Positions 25,013-38,989 of a stretch of 64,000 nt of DNA are shown in pieces (the stretch's first letter is position 1; each line of letters opens with the position of its first letter). The translations under genes and the position numbers were made by a program. Origin of the DNA: Piscicola geometra (Eukaryota; Annelida; Clitellata; Hirudinida; Piscicolidae); assembly GCA_943735955.1 (NCBI GenBank), contig OX030956.1, positions 15,770,195 through 15,834,194 on the forward strand, read 5' to 3'. The notes beneath the pieces are model-generated. The model had not been told where the DNA came from and did not search any database. It worked only from the letters and a program-made list of their open reading frames with translations.

Positions 25013-28000
25013 CAGGTCACTTGGACGTTGTGTGCAGTTCCATTGAGGCCTTGGGGGTGACATGACCCTTCAACTCAAAGTTTGAGGAAACTCCCGAAAG
25101 ACCTTCCAAATAGGGTAAACTTTTTTCTGATTGGATTTGTGGGTGCAACTGTCCAATGACGTCACTGTATAAGAAGGTTTTTATGTGTCACATGCACCCA
25201 AGTATACCTTATTTACTTGCAAATACCCAGTCATACATAACAGAATACCTAGGTATATACGTACATATACACACAAGCTTTCAAGTGTATATACATAAAT
25301 ACACACACATACATACAAGTGTATATACGTACATACGTACATATACACACGTACATACAAGTGTATAGGCAGGTCTAAATATAGAAAAGATGTATAAATA
25401 TGAGAGACTGAGTGTATCCCAAATTTAGAAAACCCTGAGATGTTATGATGCGGAAGATGGAGCTCTACTCTGAGGTACGCAGTTGTTCTTCACTTTTCAT
25501 CGGTATTTTAAAATATTTACTTTATTGATTTTCGTACGATTTGGTTTCACTGTGTGCATGCGTCAGACGACTTTAGTTTGGCCGTTGAATGAGGTTTTTG
25601 TTGGCATGGGAACCATTCAGATGAGTGGATACTGATGACCATTGAGATTTTTGTGTTTCTCCTTGTTTGCACGTACTTTACAAAACATTTTGGAATAATA
25701 AAAATTGTAAAATAGCCAAACCTTGTTTGCCTCAATGCACCTTCATTGGTTGGGATTACAAGAACTATTTTCAAATGAAGTTAAACTGAATCCACAAAAA
25801 TATAATTCCTTATTAATTTAGTTTATATAGCACTCTATGCTACAAGCAATATTTTCTTAAATGAGATCGTTACAATAAAAATCTGAAAATAAACTCTGTA
25901 ACTTCCGGAAGCATTTGAACTTTTTCAGTGCTTTTTTGATGTCTGGGTATATGCAGCCGAAAAGATATAAATTGTGAACCGGTTGTTCCAGTACTCGCCA
26001 ATATTTCCAAGTCATTTCACGCTCCTAGAGGCGAGATCAAAGCGCCCCTAAGGCAAGGCCATTTTAAATATTTGTGGCATCGCTCTTTCAGGGTGACCTT
26101 TTCCGAAATTCAATTATTTACATTTTTTCTCATTTCAATATTTTATTTTGCATAGATAAATATTTGATAAATTATTATTGGCCTTTAGTTTTAAAATGAT
26201 GCACCCTCCATGAGCTTGTTCAATCGAAGGATCGTTTTGGTTTCATCTTTTGAACAAATTGGGAGTCATTGTAAAATAATACGTATTTACCAGTAACAGA
26301 AACTGAAGAAAAAATGAATAAAAAGAATAAAAAGAAGAAGACAAGAAAAAGAAGCTACTCGTGTTTTAAGCTCCAAGACATAAAATGTACAAAGCTTTCA
26401 TGTTCCAATAGAATTTCAATTTTCCGATATTCCATCCATTTCGACGATGTCATAGGTTTCAGGCCGTCTGAGAACTTCAAAGACCCTCAAACCTTTATTC
26501 CTGAAGGCTTTTTTTCACGCGAAATGCAAAAACGACGACATTTCAAAGCATTATGCGAACATGTACAAACATTTACAAACATTTACAAACATTTAAAACA
26601 TGTATTGCATTGAAGCATTCAGGCGAAAAATGAAAAACATTAAAATTCTTTTTAAAATGCATTTTTTTGGTTTTCAAGCGCGAATAATACATCTGAGACG
26701 ACAAAGAATCGAAATTCGTTCACTTTGATGCGTGCCAGGCAATCAATCATGCTCGTTCCTTGCAAGTTCTTGGACCCAAAGAGACCGAGTTTCTGAATAG
26801 AAAGTCCCGTCTCTCATTCGTCCCCGAATTGTAATTGATATTTATTGCGAGTAAGTTCGATACATCATACGCGTAAAGGAAATATAGATTTGTGCAACGA
26901 AGAGAAATGAGAGTATTGGTGAATAAAGCTTCGATTTTGAGATTGCTTCAAAAGTGGAGAACCCAAATTTGATTTATAAAGTTAATCTCATTGAAGCCCG
27001 AACTTGTGTAATTAGATTCAGAGTACGTTCTCAGTAGAAGAGCCTTCTGATGGATGAATGGAGGATAGTTTCACACAAATAATTCAATTACAGAGCGCTG
27101 CTAAGTCGTCACTTTAATTGCATGTAGGAGTGATTACAGTAGGAATCTTTTTCCATTTGTCTCCACTCTGCCAACCTTCACTCACGCTCTTCCAGCCCTT
27201 CCCAACAGCCTATTCTGAATATGATTTACATACATCTGCATAGCTCTTCGAGGGCGTCTTCTCTTGATTTCTTCCATTCAAACCTTTTCCACAATCAATC
27301 TTAAAATCTTGCTGTTTTCAAATCTCGACTGAAATTTATTTTTCCAGATTTTTTAGATTCTCAGTTCACCGCTCTAGTTAACTTCAATTGTAACTGAAGC
27401 TCTGGACTTGGGGATGGATGCACTGGTGCTTGGAGAACACCAATCGATCGTGGCTTTTTCATGTTACACACGCATTCTTTCTGATCCAAAAACCCTAAAT
27501 ACACATTTGAAGCGCCAATCTTTCCACGACATTCTCCATTCGTTCGCCTCTGATTCGTTTCCTGCCTGTGTCTGATGAGTTTGTTTTCTTGTGAAGGGTC
27601 TAAGTTAAAAAAAATAAACTGAACTTTTTATTTTGACAACCAATGAAAACTTAGCTTCAATTTTTTTACAAATTTTAATTACAAACTCAATGAGATTAGG
27701 AAAAACACATTTTTTGAAAAAACGCAAGGCAACAACAATGCCGGAAATCGTTTCACCGAGTGTATAATTCACAGCGGCCGAATCTTTATGGTAAATGGAT
27801 TTTTTAATGATTTTTCTGACCAGGATATTTTCTTTCTTCAAATGATTGGAAAGGAAAAAAGAAAAAAATGGTCGAACAAACATTCATATTGGAGATTGCG
27901 AGCTTCGAACGAATCTCAAACGATTCTTGCTTCTATTATTTTGCTTCTATTTATTCAGCGTTTTAACTCAAATAATTCTGACCTGCACAACACAGTAGCT

Positions 28001-28242
28001 TTAGGAGAGCCAATAAAAAGGTTTGAAGCAAAGCCTTTCGGATTTGCGAACCTCCTAAAGCATCCTGCCTCGAATAAATCGGCCATCTGTCACTGCCGAA
28101 CGACTGCTTGAAATATTGCTCTTCTCTCCAGTTCCCATCACCACTACAATCGCACCACCTCCACTTCGTCCACTCGTCTTCATTCGGCTTTATACTCAAA
28201 GTATCCACACAAATTCCACTTTATAGTTTTGCCCTCTCTCAC

Positions 28243-29375
28243 CCAACCCGTCTTCACCCAACCCTTCTTCACTTAACCCTTCCTCACCCAACCCTTCTTC
28301 ACCCAACCCTTATTCACCCAGCCCTCCTTCACCAGCCCTCCTTCACCCAGCTCTCCTTCACCCAGCCCTCCCTCACCCAGCCCTCCCTCACCAGCCCTCC
28401 CTCACCCAGCCCTCCCTCACCAGCCCTCTCTCACCAGCCCTCCCTCATTCAGCCCTCTCTCACCCAGCCCTCCCTCACCCAGCCCTCTCTCACCAGCCCT
28501 CTCTCACCAGCCCTCCCTCACCCAGCCCTCCCTCACCAGCCCTCCCTCACCCAGCCCTCTCTCACCAGCCCTCTCTCACCAGCCCTCTCTCACCAGCCCT
28601 CCCTCACCAGCCCTCCCTCACCCAGCCCTTTTTCACCCAGCCCTCCCTCACCAGCCCTCCCTCACCCAGCCCTCCCTCACTCAGCCTTCCCTCACCAGCC
28701 CTCCCTCACCCAGCCCTCTCTCACCAGCCCTCTCTCACCAGCCCTCCCTCACCAGCCCTCCCTCACCCAGCCCTACCTCACCAGCCCTCCCTCACCCAGC
28801 CCTCCCTCACCCAGCCCTCTCTCACCAGCCCTCCCTCACCAGCCCTCCCTCACCCAGCCCTACCTCACCAGCCCTCCCTCACCCAGCCCTCTCTCACCAG
28901 CCCTCTCTCACCAGCCCTACCTCACCCAGCCCTCCCTCACCCAGCCCTTTTTCACCCAGCCCTCCCTCACCAGCCCTCCCTCACCCAGCCCTCCCTCACT
29001 CAGCCTTCCCTCACCAGCCCTCCCTCACCCAGCCCTCTCTCACCAGCCCTCTCTCACCAGCCCTCTCTCACCAGCCCTCCCTCACCAGCCCTCCCTCACC
29101 CAGCCCTTTTTCACCCAGCCCTCCCTCACCAGCCCTCCCTCACCCAGCCCTCCCTCACTCAGCCTTCCCTCACCAGCCCTCCCTCACCCAGCCCTCTCTC
29201 ACCAGCCCTCTCTCACCAGCCCTCCCTCACCAGCCCTCCCTCACCCAGCCCTACCTCACCAGCCCTCCCTCACCCAGCCCTCCCTCACCAGCCCTCCCTC
29301 ACCAGTCCTCCCTCACCCAGCCCTCCCTCACCCAGCCCTCCCTCACCCAGCCCTCTCTCACCCAGCCATTCAATC
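28243..29375. repeat. CCCTCCCTCACC(C)AG minisatellite
   Basis: Over 1.1 kb of tandem 14-15-bp units, mixing CCCTCCCTCACCAG, CCCTCCCTCACCCAG and CCCTCTCTCACCAG variants, with larger blocks of units repeated in the same order (for example around 28620-28740, 28945-29060 and 29100-29215). The minus strand is G-rich with regular GGG runs. The 462-codon open frame of Pro/Ser/Leu through it follows from the repeat and is not evidence of a protein. Confidence 0.92.
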
Positions 29376-29710
29376 TCCAACTTTCCATCCCGCGTCAGAC
29401 ACTGACTCCACGAGGTGTGCTTGTGTGCAACTTTTGCAGGGACGTTCATTTTTGCTTTATCACCCTCATTTCCTCGTATTGATCACAATCAAATGACCGA
29501 CCACTCCCTTCCCTCCATTGCTATTTAGAGCGGCACTGCACCGCTATATTTAGACGGAGGTTCGTCAGTCACCTTAATTAAGCGCTGCGTAATCACTCAA
29601 GACTGACCTTGCTGCTTCTGCATCTGCTCCCACCTGCTAAACCAACAAATGCACAATAATAATCCTATCCATCTTCCTTTCCTTCTTTTTTTGTCGTCTT
29701 CGTCATCATC

Positions 29711-29902
29711 ATCATCATCGCTACAGCCATCATCACCACCCACCACCACCATCATCATCACCATCATCATCATCACCATCATCATCACCACCATCATCAT
29801 CACCACCATCACCACCATCACCACCATCATCATCATCATCGCCACCATCACCACCATCATCATCACCACCACCACCATCATCATCATCATCGCCACCATC
29901 TC
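29711..29902. repeat. (ATC)n/(ACC)n triplet array
   Basis: About 190 bp of CATCATCACCACC-type triplets, open in several frames on both strands. I see no gene. Confidence 0.9.
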
Positions 29903-32632
29903 GTCTTTTCTCGGTTTCCATGGAAGCACTCCATATTGATTTTGTCAGCAGGCTTAGGTGGACTCTGCTTTGTGCAGATCGAGGCATACAACTGAACATA
30001 CGAAAGGGCGTACATGCAGCAGTACAAACGTTATATTGCACCCTAAAAACACACATGTAAAATGCTTTTAAATGTTCGTACATTTGTTGTACGCAGACAT
30101 TGCGGCATGTAGCACACAAGACACATGCAAACACATATCTAAAAATACAGAAACATACATACACAAACATACACATTCACACACATGCATATGCAGACAC
30201 ATACATACACATTTAATAATTCATGAGGCAAATACATGAACACATACACGATTTGAAAAAACGGTTTGTTGGTTCGTGTTTTGAATCCTAATGTCCGCTT
30301 GGACCATACATCAAAAAACCATCGAGTAATTACGCCACTGATGAGAACGATTGAAATGACAAATAAAAACAACTGTAAAAAATTTTTACATTAAAAACTT
30401 CTAAATATTCGAGAATTAAAAAATTGAAAAAACTATTTTAATTTACGATGCGACAAATAAAGACACAATCAAGTACACTTGCACACGTACAAACTAAACA
30501 CTCACTGTGCCACACTCCCTCCCACTTCCAGTTCCACACAGCCACAAACACACTCACACACACAACCACAAGCACACACACACACACGCACACAAAAACA
30601 CACACAGAATTTCTTTCGCAAGCCGCCTTCATAATTCTTTCAAATATTTGTTAGTCACGAGCGTGTTATGAGCCAGCGTCGCGCCATTGTGTCCTTTATC
30701 GCATCAAAATTGTCTTGGACACTTCAACATTTTCTTTTCAAATTGTCACATTTTTTTTAAAAATTGTGAAATTTTCATTTTTATATATAAACAAAATTAA
30801 TATATTTTATTTAATTGATTTTAGTTTTAAATGTCTTTTATTAGCAAAGACAACAAGCTCTGTCCATACAGTGTAGTGGCAAAAAGTGAAAAAGTTAATA
30901 AATTAACGGAGTGTTTAAAATTATGATTTAAATATTCGGGAAAAATGAAACAAGATACACTTCCTCTCATTAAGTCGATGCCTTTTTCGAGTAAGGGCAT
31001 GCGTTGGAAAGATAAACCGTCCTCTCTGTGAGCCCGCACAAAAAGCAAAGAATTATGTGGAAAAACTGCAAGTCACGTACTGTCGAGTGGACAGGCAGGC
31101 AGACGAAAGCACACAGACAAAGGCACACAGGCGACGACACACAGACAAGTAGGCAAACAATCATTTGAACCAGCTCACAAAAGTCTTGAGCTCAGTGCTA
31201 TTTTTAGTTCTCACGTCTCGGCCAATCAGAGCCCCGATGGACATTGCTAATGCATGAGATGCGACCTGAGTGATGTGTGCCTGCAACAACAAGTCCATGC
31301 AAAGTACAACTTGATAACGCCGTAAAGAACCAGAAGATTATAAATAATGAAAAGTTTTTATTGCAGTTGTCGTGGAGTCGAGGAAAACATTCCTTATAAT
31401 AATGAGCTTTTATGGCCGTCGTAACGATTTTCGATTTCTGAATCGATCTTGCTGGATGGTTATGCGTTGTAAATTACCAGCAAATTGCTTGGAGCACCAG
31501 CACCTCACTCAGAAGTGCACTAGGAATATTCCTCCAAGCCTCTTCTGATGTTGATCATTTTAAGCTGTACGTTGATGACGTTTCAATAATTGAATGGAGG
31601 TTAAGAAAATTGAAACATCTACAAATAAAGTCAGCACTCCTCTCGGTAAATTCCGATTTCCACCTCTCAAGCAAGGCCGAATTAGCTTGCTTGTTTAGAC
31701 GCTGGCTGGAGGAGGTGGTCGTATTTCATCGAATCAGCACTTTTCCTCCCTTCTTTAGCATCACTCCAACGCATATTTCCTGACTCCTCATCTCTTCCGA
31801 CTCTAACTCAAACACTAGTTTTCCTGGCAAGAATACTTTTCTGTTTTCTGACTACGTGTCATGTCTTTTGCTTCTCCACCTCCCAGCATCTCAGTGTCGT
31901 ATTTCTTCCTGCAGTTTTTCACGACCGTTCGTCTCCAATCTTTTAAAATCTTTTCTTTTACACAAAATGTTAACCCTTCTGGCACCAAAATAAAAAAATC
32001 TATTCCTATTTTTCTGTCGTCCCTTTATTTCTTTCGTTATAATTTCTTCCACTTTTCCCTCCTCCATCACGACCCTTCTCCACCCTTCTCCACCCTCCAC
32101 CCTCCCCTCCTTCACACCCTAAAGTGCCTGCATACACCCCTCCACGCACCCAACCAGGCATGCCCACGTGACATTAATCACCCCTGCCTCCGTATCTCAC
32201 CCATTGGCCCAGCCTTCCTTCCAAATAAGCATTTAAAAATAATAAAGCATTAAATAAAAAGTTTGTAGATCTGCATATAATTCTGTGATTTTTTTATTTG
32301 TTTTAAAAATATAAAATAAATAATTATAGGCATAAGGAACTTCGGGTTTTATTACGCGAAAGCACGTGAGGTGGCTGAGCTAAATTGGGAAACAGTTTAT
32401 TGAGACTTATGTGGCCGCAAAAAAAAGTCATTTTACAAAATGATAACCATAGAATTTTTTAAAACGCTTTTAAAATGTCTTTTTAATGTCTTCATAACCT
32501 AAAGATGTCTTCATATATCTGATCGTAGGAAATAAATTTGCAGAATTTCAGTCGACATCTCGTTAAAATGAAAAACATGATACACTTTTGAAATGGTTGG
32601 GAGAGGAGGCTGTTAAGAAGCCATTTGTCACA

Positions 32633-35600
32633 ATGAAGAAAAACAAAAATAATTCTCATTTTAACAACGGCAATTTGAAAAATAATTGTCTTCCAAATGA
32701 ACTAGTCAAAACTCAAATCGAAGGAAAAAATGATGTTTTCTTTGCTTCCAGCAAAACTAGGAGTCCTCCCATTTCATCTTCTTCCAACACACCTTCCTTC
32801 CATCTGAACAACTTGCATGGTCACCAAAATCCAGTCATTTCAACAACTCTTCCCCCCACAACTTCAAGACTTTTTCTCTATCCGAACCTCACCACACTAT
32901 CATCTTTCTCATCAACAACCACCACCACGGGCATCAACAACAACAACTTCTTCAACAACAACAACCTCAACAACAACAACAACCTCAATAACAACAACTT
33001 CAGCAGCAACAACAACAACAACAATCCCACTATCAACAACCTCAACAACAACAACTCCACCACCAACAATCTGAACAACAACAACACTTCAAAAGCCATC
33101 AAATCTCGCACTGAAAACTTCTCCTGGACTGAGTGCTTCCTACGAACCTTCCCTCGAGTGTGGGTCCTCCTGCACACCTCCTGCCTCCTCCTCACTCCCC
33201 TCGTGCAGGTGAGGTCGCAGCAACTTTCGTTTACATTTTATGGCCGTCTTAATGATTGCAGTATTGTCGTTTCAGTATAAGCTTTATTGCTGCCTGCAAT
33301 GTTAGTACCCACCCTTGAGAATCTACGTTGCGTTATTTCTTTTATTTGTTGAAATTTGTTCTAAATTCACTGGAAATATTCACTGAGATTTGTGAGATTT
33401 ATAAAGTCTTTAAATGTATTCAACAAAACTATTGGCCGTTTTCTAAACGATTTTTCTCTTCAAAATCGTTAAACAATGTTTTGACATTATCTTTCAAGTC
33501 GGTGACAACAAAACAGCCCATAAACGGACTTTCAACAACAATCAACCTCAACAACACTCTCCAATATAACTACAACTACTACTACTACTACTACTACCCT
33601 TCCAAGAACAAGTACAACTTCTTCTATTACTCTCCTGGCAAATACAAATTAAAATCAAGCAATGATCGAAACAATCTCCACAACATCGGCAAGCACAGCA
33701 CTAAAGAAAACTATCCAGAAAATGTGCATCTTTCACACGGAATAACCCATGGCAAGAAAGCTCACTTCATCCCAGGAAAAAGTACAAAAAGACATAATTT
33801 AAACAGTAAAATGTACAATCATTCCCACAATACTTTTTATCAAAAAGTTCTTGCCATTAAAAAGTACGGTGTCGTTGGAAGGAGACGGGATGAAAGATCG
33901 CAGGGAAAAAGTAAAAAAGAAGACTGGAGGAAAGCGGAGAACAACTCTAGCTTGGAGAGTGGTGATCATGCAGAAGTAACTGTGAGAAATAATAAAACTA
34001 ATATTAAAAATGTTAATTTAAACTCTAAAAGTAAGAGCGGGATGGGAATGAAGCGACATCTCTGCGGTGGTCGAGTTGCAATGACGCTTTTGAAAGATCC
34101 GCTTGAGGGAACTTTGGAAGAGATGAGAAGACAAGCAGAAAATTCAAAAAATATTCTTCAATCATCGCCATCATCATTATCATCACCTCCATCATCTTCA
34201 TCGCCATCATTATCATTACTTCCACCGTCTTCATCTCTATCATCATCATCATCACTTCCACCATCGTCTTCATCTTCGCATGCAGCAATAAACCGCCTCC
34301 CACGTCGAAGAAGATATTACATATCAAGAACCAATACCGATGCAAACAACAACAACAACAACCAAAACAGCAACATCAATCAAAATAAAATCAATACAAA
34401 GCACAGCACTAGAGCCAAGCATGACTACCCTCACTTTACCAATATCGAGAACCACAACAACAACAACAACATAAAAAATGTAAACAATTTAAACAACAAC
34501 ATCAACAATCTCAAGACTTCCCAACAACACTACGATGACGACGACTACTCAGACTACCAACATGACGACAACGAAGAAGCAAGTTACCTGCCAGAGCCAC
34601 AAAAACTCTCATCCTCCCTCGCCAAGTCCTCTCCTCTTAAATCCTCCTCCTCCTCCTCCTCCTCCTCCTCCGACCTCTCCAACGACCAGTACGCATGCGT
34701 GTACAGCGGTCACGTGGTGACGAACAAGGACTGGTACGGCTTCCTGGCGAACCTCTCGATGGCAGGAGGGGTCGGCAGAATGGAGTTCGAGTTCTCCTTC
34801 CCGTCGGAGCTGTGCTGCTTCAACGTCCTCTTCTACGACGACGACCAACTCGCCATGATGAACACCAGCATGAACTGCTGGCAGAAGGAGAACCTGGTGA
34901 ACAAGGCGTCAGACAAGTTCCTCAGGTGCCCTGGGTTGTTTTTGGTTCTTTGCGCTGTTTGATGGCTGTTTGAGGTATTTTTAAAGGCTGTTTGACCTGT
35001 TTTTAAAGGCTGCTTGTGGTGTTTTAGTGGACTGAAGCAATCTTTAAAACAAACATTTCAAGCCTTAATTGTGGCTTTCGATTCTTTGAAAAGGCTTTGT
35101 GTTTGTTTAATTTCTTTTTCAGCTTTCAGACTATACTTTGGACAGATTCGTTTATTTAAAAAGTGTCTCAAATAGTTCCACTTTTACTTTAAAATCCCGA
35201 AGAAAGTTTGTTCTCTTGAAACCTGTCTTGAAAAAATATTGAAAAAATATTCAAAATGATTTATTGAAAACCGGTAAACAACTTTTTCTAATTGTACAAA
35301 AAATGTTAAACATGAAACTATGGAAATTCAAGTCGGGAGAAGTATTTGAGGCAACGACTTGAGCCTATTCCTTGACCTTGTCAGACGGGGCGCCAGTCAG
35401 AAAATTTTATTGGAGATGCAGTGTGAATGGCATCTGCTGCCCACACACCCTCGTAGTTAATTTACTCTGCTTTTTATTTCGTTTAAGAATACTCCAAGTG
35501 CCATATTTTTTGTGTTTTCTTCATTAAATATTGTTCTTTGGCATTTTTTCTATCTTTTTTATACTTGCGATTCTTGTCTTAGGCGACACTTACCTTTTTT

Positions 35601-38600
35601 CTTGTTTTATTTAAAAGTATAAATAAGAATAGTTGAGTATTCTTCCCATTAAAACCATCAAACAATTTATTAATGCAGCTTGACGCCGAACTTCAGCTGG
35701 TCAGGCTGTCACCTGAAGCAGCAGCGAACGACCACACAGCGCATCTTCTACTGCAGGGGCGGCCGCAGTTTCGTGGCCCAGCACTCGCGACAGGACCTCT
35801 ACGATGGCCACTTCTTTGCCGACAAGGCCACCAACGCCGTCAACTGGTTCGTCGCCATCAGCAACTGCGACGCCATGCGAGGCATCGACATCCACTTCCG
35901 CTTCCGTGTGTACGGCCACTCGATGCCGTGCAGTCAGGACCAGACGAACGACCTCTTCTTCAACAACCTGCACCCTCTGGTCGACGTCGACAAGCCTCCA
36001 GTGCTGGTTCCCTCGCTCACGTCGGGAGTGGATCCTCCATCTGCAACGGACCTCCTCGGCAAGTGGCCCGTCTGCACGATCGAAGGCTACGTCAACACCA
36101 CCAACAGCTGGTACGGATTCCTCAAGAACATTTCGCTCCAAGATGGCGGTGGCTTCAAGTACCACTTCTCGCTGCCCTACTCCATGACCGTGAGTGGATG
36201 ACGGTGATGAGGGTAATGAGGCAATAAATATTTCTTTTTTTAATTACATTTTATACATATTTTAAAACTTTACTTTTTAAGTTTCAAAAATGATCGAGAG
36301 GATATGCAAGCTCGGGGATACACGAGTGGTTTGTGAGATATTAACGAACCGAGTTTTCATGGACTTATTTACCTTTCGGCCAATACGGAAGCATTCCCAC
36401 AATGCCACCAACGAAAACAGCTATGACAAACTGTCGCTCGTAAATTCTCTTGCTTAAATACGATACAATTAACATGACACACGCAGAAGATAAAACTCTG
36501 CCAATTATAAATAAGTATGCAACAAATCCAGATTAATTCGACTGAGACATCGGTTTATTATGAAGAGTGTAAATAACTCAAAACGGAGAAATATTTTCTG
36601 AATAATTCGAGGCAAGATATGATAGGATTAACGACCACTCCCTCACGTGCTCAGTCATCCAGATGAACTGAGCCGTAACTTCGCTTCAATAAAACTCAAA
36701 ATATCTCTTCTTAATTTTAAAAATAGTTTTTTACACTTTTTTTTATTTAAAAATTAATATTTCAATGAGCACCTATAATTTATAGGCTATAAAGCAGATT
36801 TTTTTTTTATTTTAAAGAACTCGCTAGTACAGAACCGCAAACAACAGCAAACAACAACAAATCAACAACAAGCCAACAACAAGCCAACAACAAACCAACA
36901 ACAAGCCAACAACAAACCAACAACAAGCTATACAAGCCTACACACGATAACCACTGTGCTCGTAAATTCAAGCCAACACAAGTAAACACTTGCGAGTTGA
37001 AATGCTCCCAGAAGCATCCTAAAGACATAAACAAACAGAGACAACAAACATGGTGTCTAAGCCCAGCTACTCACCAACTCTTCATAGCCACTCACTATCT
37101 CAAATTAAAAGCTTCACCAAACCATTAAAATCACAGGACAGATCAAGTCTAGCGACTGTAAACTGTTTGAGACACCCAAAATGGCATCAACGAACAATAT
37201 TATTTTTTTTTTCAAAACCCACTGGCACAAAATACTTTTAAAATATATTGAAATAATGTTAAATATTTTAAAATATTTTTAAATGCCTTCTCAACAACCT
37301 CTCAGCAAACAACACTCTTCTGCAAACAACACCACTCTTTCAAACCGCTGAGCAAACTTGCAAACACATTTACAACGATCGAGCAAAAAATTTTCGCTTA
37401 ACAAATGGTTAGCATCGACAGGGCCAAGTTGCCATCACTCGTCCCAATCCATCCTTGCATGCGTATTAACAGACCATCAATCAAGCGCTACACCAACACG
37501 CAAAAGCTTTCTGATTAATTTAGCGTCACACTGCGTCCAAGAAAGTCTTCAAATATACATAAATGACTTCGTAACTGCGTTTAGTAGCGTTTTGAAAGTA
37601 ATTTAGGAAAAGTTCAATTTCCTATCATTTTCAAAATAGAAAATATTTATATTTAAACAGCTTACTCGACCACCCACCCAGTAACCACTCACACCAAGCT
37701 TCAACCCCCCACAAACCACTTCCCCAACAACCACTTCCATTAAAGAAAACTCACTCTCCACAAACCACCACCTTTAACCACAGCCGATGAGTGTCTACTT
37801 GTACCACAACGAAGACATCAGAAAACTGCGCTGGGAGCAGATCTGCTGGATCAAGCATGGCGCCATTGAGTCCAGTCACGTCGAGGAACGCATCATTAAT
37901 CTGTCGACGAGGTAGTGGCCCGGGTGGAGAGTTATGGGGTGCTTCTCGTTGAAATATCTTCATTGGAGGATGCAGACAAGACTTAAGGCCTACGTCGTAT
38001 ACACTCGTGTGTTTTCGCCTTGCTTGCAAAATAGAACAGTTTGAGTTTAAAGTTTTAAATAAATTCTCAATTAAACGAAAGAAAAGCTGCTTGCTAGGAA
38101 TAAAAAAACAAAAAACTGTTTCGCTCTTCCTAAGCTTCATGCTTTTTAGAAACAATGCTCTGTTGTGATAGGACCTCAGCCTGATTTACTGTAGATTTCT
38201 GAGAATATACACAAAATGATATCTTAAACGTCCATATAATCTTCATGTAGCAGACTCTTTCCACTCTAGAAGTACGTTTTTTGGCCATAAACAAATTTTA
38301 TCGGCATATCAGCTGTGATTATACACTTGAAACATCCCTTGATACACATTATTGAGTGTTCTGAAAAGCAGCCAAACTATGTTGCTTCTACGCCAGAAAA
38401 GTATTATTTTGAATTATTTCTGAGACTTCTGACTAAACTTTTCCAAAGTTTTTCTATTTATTATATGACTTTATAATATCTCATGAATTGAATCTCCCAA
38501 AGTATGTTCAGTAAAATATGAAAACACAAAGCCAGATTTTTTAAGATTAATAAAAGACTTCATGAAAAATGATAATTTCATAATTTTAAAAAAACATTGT

Positions 38601-38989
38601 TTTTACAGTTTATCAACATCAAGCACACAAATTTCTACCTACCTCGTGTTAACAATCTATACCTAAACCCTGACCAGCCACCATCAACCCCCTCCTTCTC
38701 CTCCTCATCCACCAGCTCGGTGTTCAACGGCTGTGCGAACAAGAAGGGCGCCAACATCGAAGGAAGCAACTTGACGTGCAAAGGAGAAAAGATCTTCCGA
38801 GGCGACAGAGACATTTACATCGCTGTCGGAAACTGCAGGGGCGGGAACGGCGTGATGCTCAAGTACCGTCTGGACGTCTTCGGATATAAGGAGAACACTC
38901 TCTGCTCATCTTCCTCTCAGCTCCTCAGGGACCTCCTCTCGACTATCCCCGTCTGCTTGCTGCTGTTCTTTAGGTCAGTCTCCCACTGA
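32633..38989 (+). CDS. Protein with two tandem TMEM145/GPR180-type ectodomains
   Basis: Five exons join in phase: 32633-33208, 33499-34925, 35679-36189, 37784-37911 and 38716-38989, giving 971 residues. The first 190 residues are Asn-rich and end in a hydrophobic segment (VWVLLHTSCLLLTPLV) that could be a signal anchor. Low-complexity Asn/Tyr/Ser sequence follows up to about residue 585. Then come two copies of one domain: about 589-755 (SGHVVTNKDWYGFLANLS, SELCCFNVLFY, LTPNFSWSGC, FYCRGGRSF, WFVAISNCD) and about 798-950 (EGYVNTTNSWYGFLKNIS, SVYLYHNED, FNGC, LTCKGEKIF, IYIAVGNC). This matches the GOLD-like luminal part of TMEM145/GPR180. Those proteins have one copy and then seven membrane helices. 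Here the C-terminus is a single short hydrophobic run (LLSTIPVCLLLFF). It ends at a stop at 38987, or splices at TTTAG|GTCAGT (38973) to exons I could not find. The start ATG is the first in frame. Function unknown, probably secretory-pathway or membrane. Confidence 0.8.
36190..37783. other. Intron of the tandem-ectodomain gene
   Basis: About 1.6 kb, AT-rich. It holds a short ACAACAAGCCA tandem repeat at 36838-36930. I see no other feature. Confidence 0.7.

Larger units (their letters stand above)
23104..32632. other. Long gene-poor region
   Basis: About 9.5 kb without a gene I can support. It contains two open, splice-flanked segments of doubtful status near 24073 and 24869, a CAC/ATAC-rich stretch at 25230-25375, a 1.1-kb minisatellite at 28243-29375, an ATC/ACC triplet array at 29711-29902, and short CA-rich runs at 30130-30200 and 30540-30605. 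The other open frames look like chance or repeat products. Confidence 0.6.

Noticed and set aside
28108..29496. 462-codon Pro/Ser/Leu-rich protein
   Set aside because: Minisatellite with no stop in this frame; no domain and no splice context.
35701..36165. Antisense and alternative-frame ORFs over the ectodomain exon
   Set aside because: The plus-strand frame from 35679 carries the TMEM145-type motifs; the others are GC-rich shadows.
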